Origin: CAG-791 sp000431495
GTDB lineage: Bacteria; Bacillota; Clostridia; Lachnospirales; Lachnospiraceae
Assembly (NCBI GenBank): GCA_052117605.1
Contig: JBQKIT010000007.1
DNA length: 64,000 nt
Strand: one strand, 5' to 3'
Shown: positions 14,399 through 23,825 of the stretch, one piece after another
Numbering within the stretch: position 1 is the stretch's first letter
Layout: each line of letters starts with the position of its first letter
The notes under the pieces: model-generated
What the model was told of the DNA's origin: nothing
What the model saw: only the letters and a program-made list of their open reading frames with translations
Databases searched by the model: none
Position numbers and translations under genes: made by a program

Positions 14399-15330
14399 TT
14401 CTCCCCTTTCTGTTCTTTCTTTTTTCCGGCAAGCTCTGCATTCCGGAGCAGATCTGCTTCCCTTACCATATTCCGGTATTCACGGGGTGACATGTGCAGC
14501 TTCTCACGGAAGACGCGGTTAAAAGTACGCTGGGATTCGAAGCCGGAATCTATGCACGTTTCCGTCACCGACCGGTCGCTGTAGTGCAGCATACTGCAGG
14601 CGCAGTCCAGTCTCATATCATTCAGATATCCGTTATAATTCGTCGAAAATACCGAAGAGAAAATTCTGGAAACCGTGTACGGACTGACATACAGATGCTC
14701 AGCCAGACTGGTCAGCGTCATCGGCTCCCGGAAATGTGCCGCCGTGTATGCCACAATCTGATGGACAAGATCCGCCTGACTCTCATCCGGTCTCTCAATC
14801 AGATGAAGCTTCGGAAGGTTTCTGGCCAGAAGCAGCTGAACAAAACACTGCTTCACAATCCGTTCGTTTTCCTGAAGAACATTCTCCGGAGCCTTTCTGC
14901 TGACGGACGGCGAAGTCACGGCCTGCTGAAGACGTGCTCCTTTTTCATCCATACCATATTCATGATACAGTCGACGAAGCGTATATCTGGTATCTTCATC
15001 CACCTTTACCGCCGGAATGACCGGATTCTCCGGCTGTGTGTCCGAAAGCTTCTGTGCCAGATCCCCGGCAAGCGAAAGCGAGGAGAGAAGATACAGGCTG
15101 GCACAGGTCTTCGGATCGCCGAAACACTGCGCATGATGAATCTTTCCCGGAAAGACAAATGCAATATCCCCCTTTTCCATATGGAAAAGCTCCTCGTCAA
15201 TTCCGATTTCCAATGTTCCGTACAGGACATAAATGATTTCCACCAGATCATGAATATGCGGAGTAAAATGTGCAGATGGCCGATAATATATCTCCAGATC
15301 ATTTGGGATCGATTCATAGATTGGTCTCAT
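14395..15330 (-). CDS. AraC-family transcriptional regulator
   Basis: A 311-residue regulator with an N-terminal cupin (residues about 15-95, PSAHFTPHIHDLVEIIYVLYG) and a C-terminal pair of helix-turn-helices (about 205-300; SLAEHLYVSPYTVSRIF and SVTETCIDSGFESQRTFNRVF, then MSPREYR). The cupin His/Glu pattern suggests a small ligand such as a sugar. The start at 15330 has AGAGG seven bases upstream; the frame is open further but without a site. Adjacent genes do not point to a target. It ends in an overlap with the convergent DtxR-family gene. Confidence 0.9.
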   Translation of the reverse strand: MRPIYESIPNDLEIYYRPSAHFTPHIHDLVEIIYVLYGTLEIGIDEELFHMEKGDIAFVFPGKIHHAQCFGDPKTCASLYLLSSLSLAGDLAQKLSDTQPENPVIPAVKVDEDTRYTLRRLYHEYGMDEKGARLQQAVTSPSVSRKAPENVLQENERIVKQCFVQLLLARNLPKLHLIERPDESQADLVHQIVAYTAAHFREPMTLTSLAEHLYVSPYTVSRIFSSVFSTNYNGYLNDMRLDCACSMLHYSDRSVTETCIDSGFESQRTFNRVFREKLHMSPREYRNMVREADLLRNAELAGKKKEQKGEN

Positions 15331-15617
15331 TATGTGCCTCTTTCCAACGTTTCCGGTGGTTGTTCCGCCCTTCCGGTTCATTTCGTGTTTTTGTTTTTTG
15401 GCTAGTTTTTTAAAAATTCTGGCACGTATTATAACAAAGGTACTGGTAATATACAATCATCACAAGGAAAGAGGAACGAACAAAGATAAACAAAAGTTCT
15501 TCTCCCGGTGAATACCAAACGCCTATGTTGAACGGACCGGCACCCCCCCCTCCGCCGACCGTTCTGAGACGATATAACTCCATAATGAAAATTTTGGAGT
15601 TTCCTTTTCCCCTTGCA

Positions 15618-15657
15618 GAAAGAGGCATCACGAGCTTAGCGCCGCGATGCCTCTTTC
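15618..15657. terminator. Strong hairpin behind the DUF362 gene
   Basis: GAAAGAGGCATC (15618-15629) and GATGCCTCTTTC (15646-15657) are perfect inverse copies with a 16-base loop, starting 20 bases beyond the DUF362 stop. No clear T-run follows on either strand, so it may be a weak terminator or an mRNA 3' end stabiliser. Confidence 0.6.
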
Positions 15658-15677
15658 CATGTTGTGATATTCCGTTC

Positions 15678-16796
15678 TCAGTGTATTGTCTTCAGCGTAT
15701 ATTCACGGCTTCCCAGACCGATCTTTTCCGCGTGCTCCAGTGTTTCCTTCCAGCGTACATTCGGATTGCTGTTCATAAAGTGATCGCCATGATCGTGGAA
15801 GTGCGGATCAGCAAGATGATCGCCAAGCTGAGAATTCCGGATCGGCTGCGCCTTCAGGCACAGATCCACACAGGCCTGATCCAGAGCAACCGGATCGAAG
15901 GAGGCCAGCATACCGATGTTCGGAAGAATCGGAGCATCATTTTCTCCGTGGCAGTCACAGTTCGGTGATACGTCCGTAATCAGGGAAACATGGAAGCAGG
16001 GTCTTCCGTCACAGACTGCCTGTGAATACTCTGCAATCTTGCAGCCGAGAATCTCGTTGGCATTACTGTTGTCATTCGAAATCGCATTGAAGGAACATGC
16101 TCCGATGCAGCGCCCGCACCCCTTGCAGATGTCAGGATTGATCCATGCCTTTCCGCCTTCGTAGCTGATCGCGTCGGATCCGCACTCCTTGGCACAGCGC
16201 CGGCATCCACGGCACAGTTCCTCATCAACATGCGGCTTTCCGGAATTATGCTGCTGCATTTTGCCGGCTCTGGAACCGCAGCCCATTCCGATGTTCTTCA
16301 GAGTACCGCCAAAGCCTGTTGCCTCATGCCCCTTGAAGTGCGTCAGAGAAATAAAAATATCTGCATCCATCACCGCACGGCCAATGTAAGCCTCCTTGCA
16401 ATACTCACCGTTTCTCACCGGAACCAGAACATCATCCGTACCCTTCAGACCGTCTCCAATAATAACCTGACATCCGGTTGTGACGGTATTAAAGCCGTTG
16501 ATGTTTGCGCAGTTCATATGCTCCGGTGCGTTTCTGCGGCTTCCGGGATACAGAGTATTGCAGTCCGTAAGAAAAGGAATTCCCTTCTGCTCCTTCACAA
16601 GATCTGCAACTGCCTTGGCATACTGAGGACGGAGGTACGCAATGTTTCCAAGCTCGCCGAAATGCATCTTGATCGCTACAAACCGCCCCTCCATGTTAAT
16701 GGTTCCGATTCCCGCCGCTCGGCAAAGCTTCTTGAGCTTTTCCGGAAGCGGTGTTCCGATGTGTGTTCTGAAATCTGTAAAAAATACGTCTGCCAT
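15678..16796 (-). CDS. DUF362 protein with two 4Fe-4S clusters
   Basis: A 372-residue DUF362 protein. The DUF362 part (residues about 1-180 and 255-350) has KMHFGELGNIAYLRP, FLTDCNTLY and LTHFKGHEATGFGGTLKNIGMGCGS. It is interrupted by two ferredoxin motifs around residues 195-240: CRGCRRCAKECGSDAI and CKGCGRCIGACSFNAI. Proteins of this kind occur widely in anaerobes; the reaction is not known. Soluble, cytoplasmic, probably single-electron chemistry. AAGGGAG precedes the ATG. It appears to be monocistronic. Confidence 0.9.
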   Translation of the reverse strand: MADVFFTDFRTHIGTPLPEKLKKLCRAAGIGTINMEGRFVAIKMHFGELGNIAYLRPQYAKAVADLVKEQKGIPFLTDCNTLYPGSRRNAPEHMNCANINGFNTVTTGCQVIIGDGLKGTDDVLVPVRNGEYCKEAYIGRAVMDADIFISLTHFKGHEATGFGGTLKNIGMGCGSRAGKMQQHNSGKPHVDEELCRGCRRCAKECGSDAISYEGGKAWINPDICKGCGRCIGACSFNAISNDNSNANEILGCKIAEYSQAVCDGRPCFHVSLITDVSPNCDCHGENDAPILPNIGMLASFDPVALDQACVDLCLKAQPIRNSQLGDHLADPHFHDHGDHFMNSNPNVRWKETLEHAEKIGLGSREYTLKTIH

Positions 16797-16854
16797 AATG
16801 ACTTGTCTCCCTTCTCTTCTTTTGAGGCATTGTACTTATATTGTAATACACCTG

Positions 16855-18246
16855 CTATATCATCTGTCCATCCGGTATTTTCTTAATCTTTGCCAGATAG
16901 ACCTCCGTCACCGCCACACCGATAACCGTAGACACAATATCTGCACACGGCTGTGCCAGCTCAATTCCGACAATTCCGAATATACGAGGAAGAAGCAGGA
17001 TCAGCGGAAGGAAGCAGACTCCTGCGCGAAGCGCCGCAAGAAGCGACGCCCTTCCGCTCACACCGATGCTCTGAAACAGCATTCCCGCTGCAATGGAGTA
17101 GCTGAGAAACAGACAGGAAATCGCCTGATAGCGAAGTGCCGCTGCACCGACCTCCACCACCTCCGGATCATTCCGGAACCAGGATACGATCGGAGCAGGA
17201 ACGGCAATGCAAACCGCCGCCATAATACCAAGCAGCAAGGTACCGCTGATCACCGTAAATCGAAAGGCCTTTGCCACACGGCGATATTTCCTGGCGCCGA
17301 AATTAAATGCCGACACCGGCTGAAAGCCCTGTCCGATTCCAATCGCAACCGCCGAAATAAAGAACGATACCTTCCCGACGATTCCCATTGCCGCAATGGC
17401 TGCGTCTCCGTACAGAGCCGCCTGATGATTCAGCAGGATCGAGGTAAAGCTTCCGAGGCCCTGACGGATGAGACTGGGAAAACCTGCCGAAACAATTTCC
17501 TTTACCACCCTCGTATCTCTTGCAAAATAGCCTGGATGAAATGTGCTGATTGTCTTATCTCCGCGGAACATTCCGAGAAGGATCCCAAAGCTGATCAGCT
17601 GTGACACAGCCGTACTGATGCCGGCACCGGAAACGCCAAGCTTACACCCGAACATCAGAATCGGATCCCCGATCATGTTCAGAATGCCTCCCGTCATAAG
17701 TCCGATCATCGCATAAAAGGCCTGTCCCTCATAGCGAAGAATGTTGTTCAGAACACAGCTTCCCGATAACAGCGGCCCGGCAAGAAGAACCCAGAACACA
17801 TACTGTCTGGCATAAGGAAGAATCGTCTCCGTACTTCCGAGAAACCGCAGGAGAGGGTTCATAAACAGAAGCCCCAGAACCGACACCGCCGCACCGCAGG
17901 CCAGCGACAGAAAAAGACTGGTTGATGCATAGGTTTTCACAAGATCCTCGCGCTTTTCTCCCAGCTTTCTTGAAATATTGCTCCCTGCCCCATGACCGAA
18001 CATGAAGCCGAAGGCCTGATAAATTGCCATTAAGGAGAATACGACACTCACCGCACCGGAGGCTGAGGTTCCTGCCCGGCTGACAAACCACGTATCCGCC
18101 GTATTATAGAGGTTCGTCACCATCATACTGGCAATTGTCGGTGCCGCCAGGCTCAGAATCAGTCCGGGTATTGGTGTTTCTGTCATTTTTCGGAACTGAT
18201 CCTGCGAATTTTTTTCCATGTTTTTCTGTTTATGCCGCCCGTTCAT
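16855..18246 (-). CDS. MATE-family efflux transporter
   Basis: A 463-residue inner-membrane exporter with twelve hydrophobic segments, using a cation gradient to expel drugs or metabolites. The N-terminal block TPIPGLILSLAAPTIASMMVTNLYNTADTWFV is typical of MATE proteins, and the two halves show the expected repeat (second half opens around VVKEIVSAGFPSLIRQGLG). The start is uncertain: ATG at 18246 has GGAAAAGG close by, and ATG at 18273 or 18219 is in frame. It is not obviously linked to neighbours. It is related to, but distinct from, the MATE at 22372-23772. Confidence 0.93.
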   Translation of the reverse strand: MNGRHKQKNMEKNSQDQFRKMTETPIPGLILSLAAPTIASMMVTNLYNTADTWFVSRAGTSASGAVSVVFSLMAIYQAFGFMFGHGAGSNISRKLGEKREDLVKTYASTSLFLSLACGAAVSVLGLLFMNPLLRFLGSTETILPYARQYVFWVLLAGPLLSGSCVLNNILRYEGQAFYAMIGLMTGGILNMIGDPILMFGCKLGVSGAGISTAVSQLISFGILLGMFRGDKTISTFHPGYFARDTRVVKEIVSAGFPSLIRQGLGSFTSILLNHQAALYGDAAIAAMGIVGKVSFFISAVAIGIGQGFQPVSAFNFGARKYRRVAKAFRFTVISGTLLLGIMAAVCIAVPAPIVSWFRNDPEVVEVGAAALRYQAISCLFLSYSIAAGMLFQSIGVSGRASLLAALRAGVCFLPLILLLPRIFGIVGIELAQPCADIVSTVIGVAVTEVYLAKIKKIPDGQMI

Positions 18247-18323
18247 ATCCTTTTCCTTACTCCTTTTCAGCAATTTTATATGATTCTTACAGGATCTACA
18301 TCATAAAAAATGCTGTTTTCGCT

Positions 18324-18358
18324 GCAAAAAGGATCAGATGGATTCTTGTTCCATCTGA
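18324..18358 (-). terminator. Terminator of the flavoprotein-HypA operon
   Basis: On the minus strand TCAGATGGA pairs with TCCATCTGA around a seven-base loop and is followed by TCCTTTTTGC. It lies 65 bases behind the stop of the membrane-protein gene at 18423. Confidence 0.75.
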
Positions 18359-18422
18359 CCCCTGTTGCCGTCTATTCCCCATTCTTTTACTGTCTTATAT
18401 TTCCGATCCGGGCATTGGATGT

Positions 18423-18947
18423 CTACTTGCCAACCAGACACAAAATCAGGATTCCAAGCGTCAGCGCCGCTGAGAGATAAACCAGAATCGTGGCGGCAAA
18501 TACAAGCCATGCCCTCCAGTTATTCCCGCGCTGAAGATCCCTCTTCATCTTGGTCATCCACTCAAGCTCCTCCGGCTGGGACGGTGCCGGATTCAGAATA
18601 TAGAAATGCACTGTGCACGCCACAACCAGTGCCCCCAGGAGCACAATGATATCGGTGGTTCCCATAATCAGATACACCTTCATGGAAATGCGCTCCGTGC
18701 ACATCGGTGCAATGACTGCAACCAGAAAGCACACAACAAAAATCATGAGCGGTGTCAGGATGGTCAGCCGGTTGATGCTGCTGGAAATTTCGCGGCTTCG
18801 TTCCAGTTCATAGTTATACTGCAGTCGAAGTGCCTCGGGAGAAGGCACAGGTGCCGCCGACTTCTGCACTTTGCCTGCAGGCTTCCCGGTCTGCTTCACT
18901 GTTTCCTTATTTCTTTCTTCCGCTGTGCTGAATGTCATCACCGGCAT
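18423..18947 (-). CDS. Small membrane protein of unknown function
   Basis: A 174-residue protein with an N-terminal cytoplasmic segment (residues 1-60, Ala/Pro-rich then a charged helix ALRLQYNYELERSREISSSI) and three hydrophobic segments (about 62-85, 92-115, 147-172). AAAGGG precedes the ATG. It follows the HypA-like gene by 12 bases and the large flavoprotein, and a terminator follows, so it is the third gene of that operon. I recognise no family. A membrane anchor or partner for the flavoprotein is possible but unsupported. Confidence 0.75.
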   Translation of the reverse strand: MPVMTFSTAEERNKETVKQTGKPAGKVQKSAAPVPSPEALRLQYNYELERSREISSSINRLTILTPLMIFVVCFLVAVIAPMCTERISMKVYLIMGTTDIIVLLGALVVACTVHFYILNPAPSQPEELEWMTKMKRDLQRGNNWRAWLVFAATILVYLSAALTLGILILCLVGK

Positions 18948-18959
18948 GATCCCTTTTCC

Positions 18960-19322
18960 TCAGCTTTCCTCTTGATCCGTTTCTGCGGTTATCTCCTTGA
19001 TCATACACTCATTCCCCCTTAAAAGCCAAGTCTCACCGCTGTGACAATAGGGGCATTCTCTTCCGTAACGCACCGTCGGATAGGTCTTCTTGCAGCAATC
19101 GCAGAATGTCACAGCAGGAATGATCTCCAGAATCAGCTCAGAATCCTCAAGAAACGGAGAGCGCACCTTGAAATAATCCCAGCACTCACCGAAATAATCC
19201 GTCATGATTCCGGACACCTCTCCCACCTGAAGGGTCACAGATCCAATCCGTCGAATGCCATTCTCTCTGGCTGTTTCGTCCAGGGTTTTTGCCAGATGAG
19301 TCACAATTCCCATCTCGTGCAT
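18960..19322 (-). CDS. hypA: HypA/HybF-like nickel metallochaperone
   Basis: A 120-residue HypA-like protein. The N-terminus MHEMGIV carries the Met-His-Glu nickel site of HypA, and residues 73-93 hold a zinc site (CDCC...CPYC). GGGAGA precedes the ATG, which places His2 correctly. HypA normally passes Ni to [NiFe]-hydrogenase with HypB, but no hydrogenase or hypB-F gene is in this window. Here it lies between a large Fe-S flavoprotein and a membrane protein. It may serve a hydrogenase elsewhere, or the operon may belong to a nickel-related redox enzyme. A second homolog lies at 36864-37208. Confidence 0.88.
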   Translation of the reverse strand: MHEMGIVTHLAKTLDETARENGIRRIGSVTLQVGEVSGIMTDYFGECWDYFKVRSPFLEDSELILEIIPAVTFCDCCKKTYPTVRYGRECPYCHSGETWLLRGNECMIKEITAETDQEES

Positions 19323-19373
19323 GTTATATTCTCCCGCCTTCTGCTGTGTCCTTGCACCTGTTACTCACTGTTT

Positions 19374-22214
19374 TCATTGTCCCTGAGTCTTTCCCTTGTG
19401 AAGCAGGATCTTAAACTGCCGCTTTAACGCATATCTGGCGACAGCAGGAAGCTTATCCTCCGTCCGAACCATGTTGGAAGCCTCCGGAAGATCCCTCTCC
19501 AGATGGATTGCGTCAAATTCACACCGCGTGGTGCAGAGTCCGCACCCAATGCAGCGGTTTTCATCCACCGTGGTTGCACCGCAGCCAAGACATCTTCCGG
19601 CTTCCGTGCGAATCTGCTCTTCGGTAAGCGGTTCCCGGAGATCATGGAAGGTTCCCTTAGGATCTCCCGCCTTATGCCCGGGTACCTGACGGGATGCATG
19701 GTCGTAGGACGGAATCTGAATGTTGTCCTTGTCCAGCTCCTTGAATTCGCGAAGATCGCGTCCGATCGTCAGAGACTGTCCTTTATGAACAAAGCGGTGC
19801 ATTGACTCACTGGCCTTCTTGCCATCCGCAATGGCATCAATCGCAAATCTTGCGCCGTGTCCGATATCCCCTCCGGCGAAAATATCCGGCTCCCCCGTCT
19901 GGAAGGTCACGGGATCACAAAGTGCCAGTCCTCCGCGGCCGATTTCCACCCTGCTTCCTTCAAGAAGGCTTCCCCATTCCGCTGACTGACCAATGGCCTG
20001 CAGAACATTCTGACAGGAAATCGTGATGATCTCGTTCTCCTCATACTGAGGGTTAAATCTCCCATCTGCATCCTTTACCTGCGTACAGCGTTTGAATACA
20101 ACTCCTGTAACCTTCCGTATAAGACATCCGTCTTCCGCCGTTACCTCTTCCGTGAGAATCTCCTTCGGTCCCCAGCCATTTCTGACTGTAATGCCTTCGC
20201 TCACTGCATCCTCAACCTCATCCTGCGCCGCAGGCATTTCTTCTTCACTTTCCAGGCAAAGCATCGTGACCTTGCCGGACGTACAGCGAGCCGCTGTCCT
20301 TGCCACGTCAACCGCAACATTTCCTCCGCCGATCACCACCACATCGCCCGAAAGCTTTGCCGAATCCGAGCCATCCTGATTCATTTCTCCTGCAACCTTC
20401 TTCAGAAATTCCACGCCGGACTGCACGCCTTCCGCATCCTCCCCGGGAACGCCAGCCTTTCGTCCGCCCTGCAGACCAATTGCCAGATAAAACGCCTTGT
20501 AGCCTTCGCCGCGAAGCTGTTTAATTGTGATATCCTTTCCGACCTCTACTCCGCAGCGGAACTCGACGCCCATCTGCAAAAGCACATCGATTTCTGCCTG
20601 AAGGACATCCTTTTCCAGACGGAAATTCGGAATTCCGTGGACCAGCATTCCGCCCACCTGATTCTCTTTTTCAAATACCGTAACATCATATCCGCGCTCT
20701 CGAAGATAATAGGCACAGGTCAACCCTGCAGGACCTGCTCCGATCACAGCCATCCGGTAATCCGGTCCCCACATTTTCCCTTCCGGATTCTCGCAGACAG
20801 GAATATACCTCTTCTCCTGCTGCAGCTCCTGCGCCGCAATAAACTTCTTGATCTCATCAATGGCGATCGACTCATCCACGGTTCCACGTGTGCAGGCATC
20901 CTCACAGCGCCGATTGCAGATTGCACCGCAGACAGCCGGGAAAGGATTGTCCTGCTTGATCAGCCTCAGTGCATCCGAATATCGTCCCTCTCCCGCCAGT
21001 TTCACATACCCCTGTACCGCAAGATGCGCGGGACAGGCGCTCTTACAGGGTGCAGTTCCCGAATCATAGCAGTTGATCTTCGCGTCCTCGCGGTAATGAA
21101 TGTTCCAGTTGTCTGCCGTCCACTTGGCTGCATCCGGAAGGAGCGTCTTCGGATATGTGACCTCCGTTCCGTCCTTTCTGCACAGCTTCTGTCCAAGCTT
21201 CGCTGCTCCGACAGGGCAAACCTCCACGCACTTGCCGCAGGCAACACATTTTGTCCGATCCACATGCGCGCGATAGGCCGAGCGTGACATATTCGGTGTG
21301 TTGTAAAGCTGCGAGGTACGGATTGCATTGCACACGCCCGGGGCGCAGTTGCAGATACCAACAATCTTGTTCTCACCGTCTACATTTGTGATCTGGTGCA
21401 CAAAGCCATGACGCTCCGCCCGCTCCAACAGCTCCATAACTTCGTCATAAGTAGCATACCGTCCCGTATTCCGCGTCACACAGAATTCCGCCATATCTCC
21501 GACGCCGATGCAGAAATCTCCTGGCACCTCACCGTCACCCTCACCGCGCATTTCCTGCTGCTTCCGGCAGGTGCAGAGTCCGATGGAATACTTATCATAC
21601 TTATTCAGCCAGTGCGAGAGATGCTCGACACTGACCGACTGATTCTGCGTCTCAATTGCCTTCTCCACCGGAATCACATGCATACCGACTCCGGCGCCTC
21701 CGAGCGGCACCATGGGAGTCATTCCCTCGAGCGGCATCTGCGTCATCAGATTGAAGAAGCTTGCAAGATTCGGATGCGCCTCCGTCAGCGGTCCCTGCAT
21801 CATCATGAATTCAGCGGAACCCGGCACGAAAATCGGAACATTGTACTGAAGGTGATGGTCTTCATTCTCGCGGTTCAGCTCCACGACACCGGTCCAGACC
21901 AGATGATCAATGATTTTCTGTGCCTCTTCCTCCGTCATGTCATTCTTCTTCGCAAGCTCTTTCACCGTGTAGTTGACGCGGGTCTTTCCGAAGCTCAGCA
22001 TAAATTTCGCTTCTTCCTTTGTCAGTACCTCATCCAGCGCCCAATACTCCGGATCATCCGTCTGCATGGAATGCGTCAGCTTCACCGCATAGCGATCGGT
22101 GATCATCTCGCCAAGCCGCTTGATCAGTTCCTCTTTCTCCTTGTCCGGCGCAGTATAGCCATGGACCTGTTTATAATCACGTTCATTGGTCATGCGGTTT
22201 TTCTGTTCTTCCAT
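19374..22214 (-). CDS. Large Fe-S flavoprotein oxidoreductase (GltD-like core)
   Basis: A 946-residue multi-domain protein. Residues 1-310 are a region with its own cysteine set (C214, C216, C235, C245, C288, C290, C295); 323-333 a ferredoxin motif CVACGKCVEVC; 390-441 the Fe-S/helical domain seen in glutamate synthase small subunit (CKSAC...CGAICNRRCEDAC); 488-520 the FAD site GAGPAG; 629-634 the NAD(P) site GGGNVA; and 875-898 a C-terminal CLGCG...CIGCGLC. GltD/NfnB-like proteins move electrons between NAD(P)H and ferredoxin or a partner. The N-terminal third goes beyond them. AAGGAG lies nine bases before the ATG. It heads an operon with hypA and a membrane protein. Confidence 0.88.
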   Translation of the reverse strand: MEEQKNRMTNERDYKQVHGYTAPDKEKEELIKRLGEMITDRYAVKLTHSMQTDDPEYWALDEVLTKEEAKFMLSFGKTRVNYTVKELAKKNDMTEEEAQKIIDHLVWTGVVELNRENEDHHLQYNVPIFVPGSAEFMMMQGPLTEAHPNLASFFNLMTQMPLEGMTPMVPLGGAGVGMHVIPVEKAIETQNQSVSVEHLSHWLNKYDKYSIGLCTCRKQQEMRGEGDGEVPGDFCIGVGDMAEFCVTRNTGRYATYDEVMELLERAERHGFVHQITNVDGENKIVGICNCAPGVCNAIRTSQLYNTPNMSRSAYRAHVDRTKCVACGKCVEVCPVGAAKLGQKLCRKDGTEVTYPKTLLPDAAKWTADNWNIHYREDAKINCYDSGTAPCKSACPAHLAVQGYVKLAGEGRYSDALRLIKQDNPFPAVCGAICNRRCEDACTRGTVDESIAIDEIKKFIAAQELQQEKRYIPVCENPEGKMWGPDYRMAVIGAGPAGLTCAYYLRERGYDVTVFEKENQVGGMLVHGIPNFRLEKDVLQAEIDVLLQMGVEFRCGVEVGKDITIKQLRGEGYKAFYLAIGLQGGRKAGVPGEDAEGVQSGVEFLKKVAGEMNQDGSDSAKLSGDVVVIGGGNVAVDVARTAARCTSGKVTMLCLESEEEMPAAQDEVEDAVSEGITVRNGWGPKEILTEEVTAEDGCLIRKVTGVVFKRCTQVKDADGRFNPQYEENEIITISCQNVLQAIGQSAEWGSLLEGSRVEIGRGGLALCDPVTFQTGEPDIFAGGDIGHGARFAIDAIADGKKASESMHRFVHKGQSLTIGRDLREFKELDKDNIQIPSYDHASRQVPGHKAGDPKGTFHDLREPLTEEQIRTEAGRCLGCGATTVDENRCIGCGLCTTRCEFDAIHLERDLPEASNMVRTEDKLPAVARYALKRQFKILLHKGKTQGQ

Positions 22215-22291
22215 GATTCCATTCTCCTTCTTCCATCCGAAGCACTGTTGATGAATACCAGCCCATCTTTTTATCTATTCTGCACAAAAAT

Positions 22292-22350
22292 AAAAAAATC
22301 GCAGAGGAAAAGCCGTCATTATTATGATAACAGCCTTTCAGACTCTGCGA
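22292..22350 (-). terminator. Terminator behind the second MATE gene
   Basis: On the minus strand TCGCAGAG pairs with CTCTGCGA around a 36-base loop that has its own partial pairing (GAAAGGC / GGCTTTTC-type), followed by TTTTTTT. It also isolates the flavoprotein operon downstream. Confidence 0.8.
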
Positions 22351-22371
22351 AAGTGAAAGTTAGTCAGGTTT

Positions 22372-23772
22372 TTAACAAATATGATGTTTCTTCACATACC
22401 ACTCATAATACAGGAAAAACGCAATCGTAGAGATCGTCCAGCTGACCGGATAGCTTGCCATCACTGTTTTCATGACCGGATACATGGGCACCATGGTGAA
22501 AATCCAGATCACTCGAAGGATGCACACTCCGAAAATTGTAATGATCGTAGGAATCAGTGCATCTCCCATTCCCTGCAGCGTACCGGATAGAATCTCAATC
22601 GTAATATAGGTCACAAAAATCGGCGTCATGAATTCCGCAATCTCAACGCCCTGCCGGATGACCTCCGGATCGCTGGTAAAGATCCGAACAAAAAAGTTCC
22701 GTCCGAGAAGAATACCTGCAGACAGCACCACATCAAAAATCAGCGTGATCAGCATGGCCTGCCGTGCACACTTGCGGACGCGGTCCTTTCTCCCTGCACC
22801 AAAGTTCTGCCCCACCAGTGTCGTCGTAGACAGACCAAGCGAGTTGATGATCATCCAGAAGATGGCATCCACCTTTCCCCAGACCGTCCAGGCCGCAACC
22901 GTGTCCGTTCCAAATCCGTTGATAGATGTCTGAATCAGTACGTTTGAAAAAGAATACATCAGAGAACGCAGCGCAGACGGAATTCCGATCCGCAGAATTT
23001 TCTCCGCATACAGAGGCTCCAGGCGGATCTCCCGCAGGTCGACATGAACCATGTCATCGGTCCGAAGCAGATAGGCAAACGCGCAGAAGGCACTGACATA
23101 CTGCGAAATAATTGTCGCAAGCGCCGCTCCTGCAACACCCCACTTGAAGAACACAACCATCACAATATCCAGAACAATATTCGTCAAGGTGCCGGCCACC
23201 AGATAATAAAACGGCCGTCTGGAATCTCCGATGGCGCGAAGAATGGATGCTCCGGTGTTATAGAGCATGTTTCCGATCATGCCGCATGCATAGATCCGAA
23301 GATATGTCTCCGACTGCTGCATGGTCTCGGCAGGTGTATCCATTCCCCGCAGCATCACGCCGGCCAGCGCAAGGACCGCCACCGTCAGGACAACGCCAAG
23401 AACCATGGCAAGTGCAATGCCCGTATGAACCGCCTTTTGCAGCTCGTTCTCACGTTTTGCTCCATAGAACTGCGAGACCACAACCGTAACGCCTGAGGTA
23501 ATCCCTACGAACAGGCCTACAAACAGATTGATCAGAGTTGCCGTCGCGCCGCCAACTGCCGATAAGGCAAGCTTGCCGACAAATCTTCCGACAATGATGG
23601 CATCCACCGTGTTGTACAGAAGCTGAAAAAAGGTTCCTGCCAGGAGCGGGACAAAAAAGATAAGAAGCTGCTGCCAGATGACACCGGTCACCATCGGATT
23701 GGCTGCAGCTCCTTTGATATTCTCCTGCACCTGCCTGTCGGCAGCATCGCTCCCCCCCGTACGCTTCGTCAT
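22372..23772 (-). CDS. MATE-family efflux transporter
   Basis: A 466-residue exporter with twelve hydrophobic segments and clear MATE blocks (VIWQQLLIFFVPLLAGTFFQ, NTVDAIIVGRFVG, and in the second half IGIPSALRSLMYSFSNVLIQ). The start at 23772 is preferred because AGGA lies nine bases upstream; the upstream ATG at 23790 overlaps that site. It follows dinB by 53 bases on the same strand and may share its transcript. The substrate is unknown. Confidence 0.93.
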   Translation of the reverse strand: MTKRTGGSDAADRQVQENIKGAAANPMVTGVIWQQLLIFFVPLLAGTFFQLLYNTVDAIIVGRFVGKLALSAVGGATATLINLFVGLFVGITSGVTVVVSQFYGAKRENELQKAVHTGIALAMVLGVVLTVAVLALAGVMLRGMDTPAETMQQSETYLRIYACGMIGNMLYNTGASILRAIGDSRRPFYYLVAGTLTNIVLDIVMVVFFKWGVAGAALATIISQYVSAFCAFAYLLRTDDMVHVDLREIRLEPLYAEKILRIGIPSALRSLMYSFSNVLIQTSINGFGTDTVAAWTVWGKVDAIFWMIINSLGLSTTTLVGQNFGAGRKDRVRKCARQAMLITLIFDVVLSAGILLGRNFFVRIFTSDPEVIRQGVEIAEFMTPIFVTYITIEILSGTLQGMGDALIPTIITIFGVCILRVIWIFTMVPMYPVMKTVMASYPVSWTISTIAFFLYYEWYVKKHHIC

Positions 23773-23825
23773 TTCAAATAATCCTCCCATAATAGATATT
23801 AGACCCGTAATTTCTGAGTATACAT

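Noticed and set aside
18960..22214. A [NiFe]-hydrogenase operon
   Set aside because: HypA and an Fe-S flavoprotein are present, but no large or small hydrogenase subunit motif occurs in the window.
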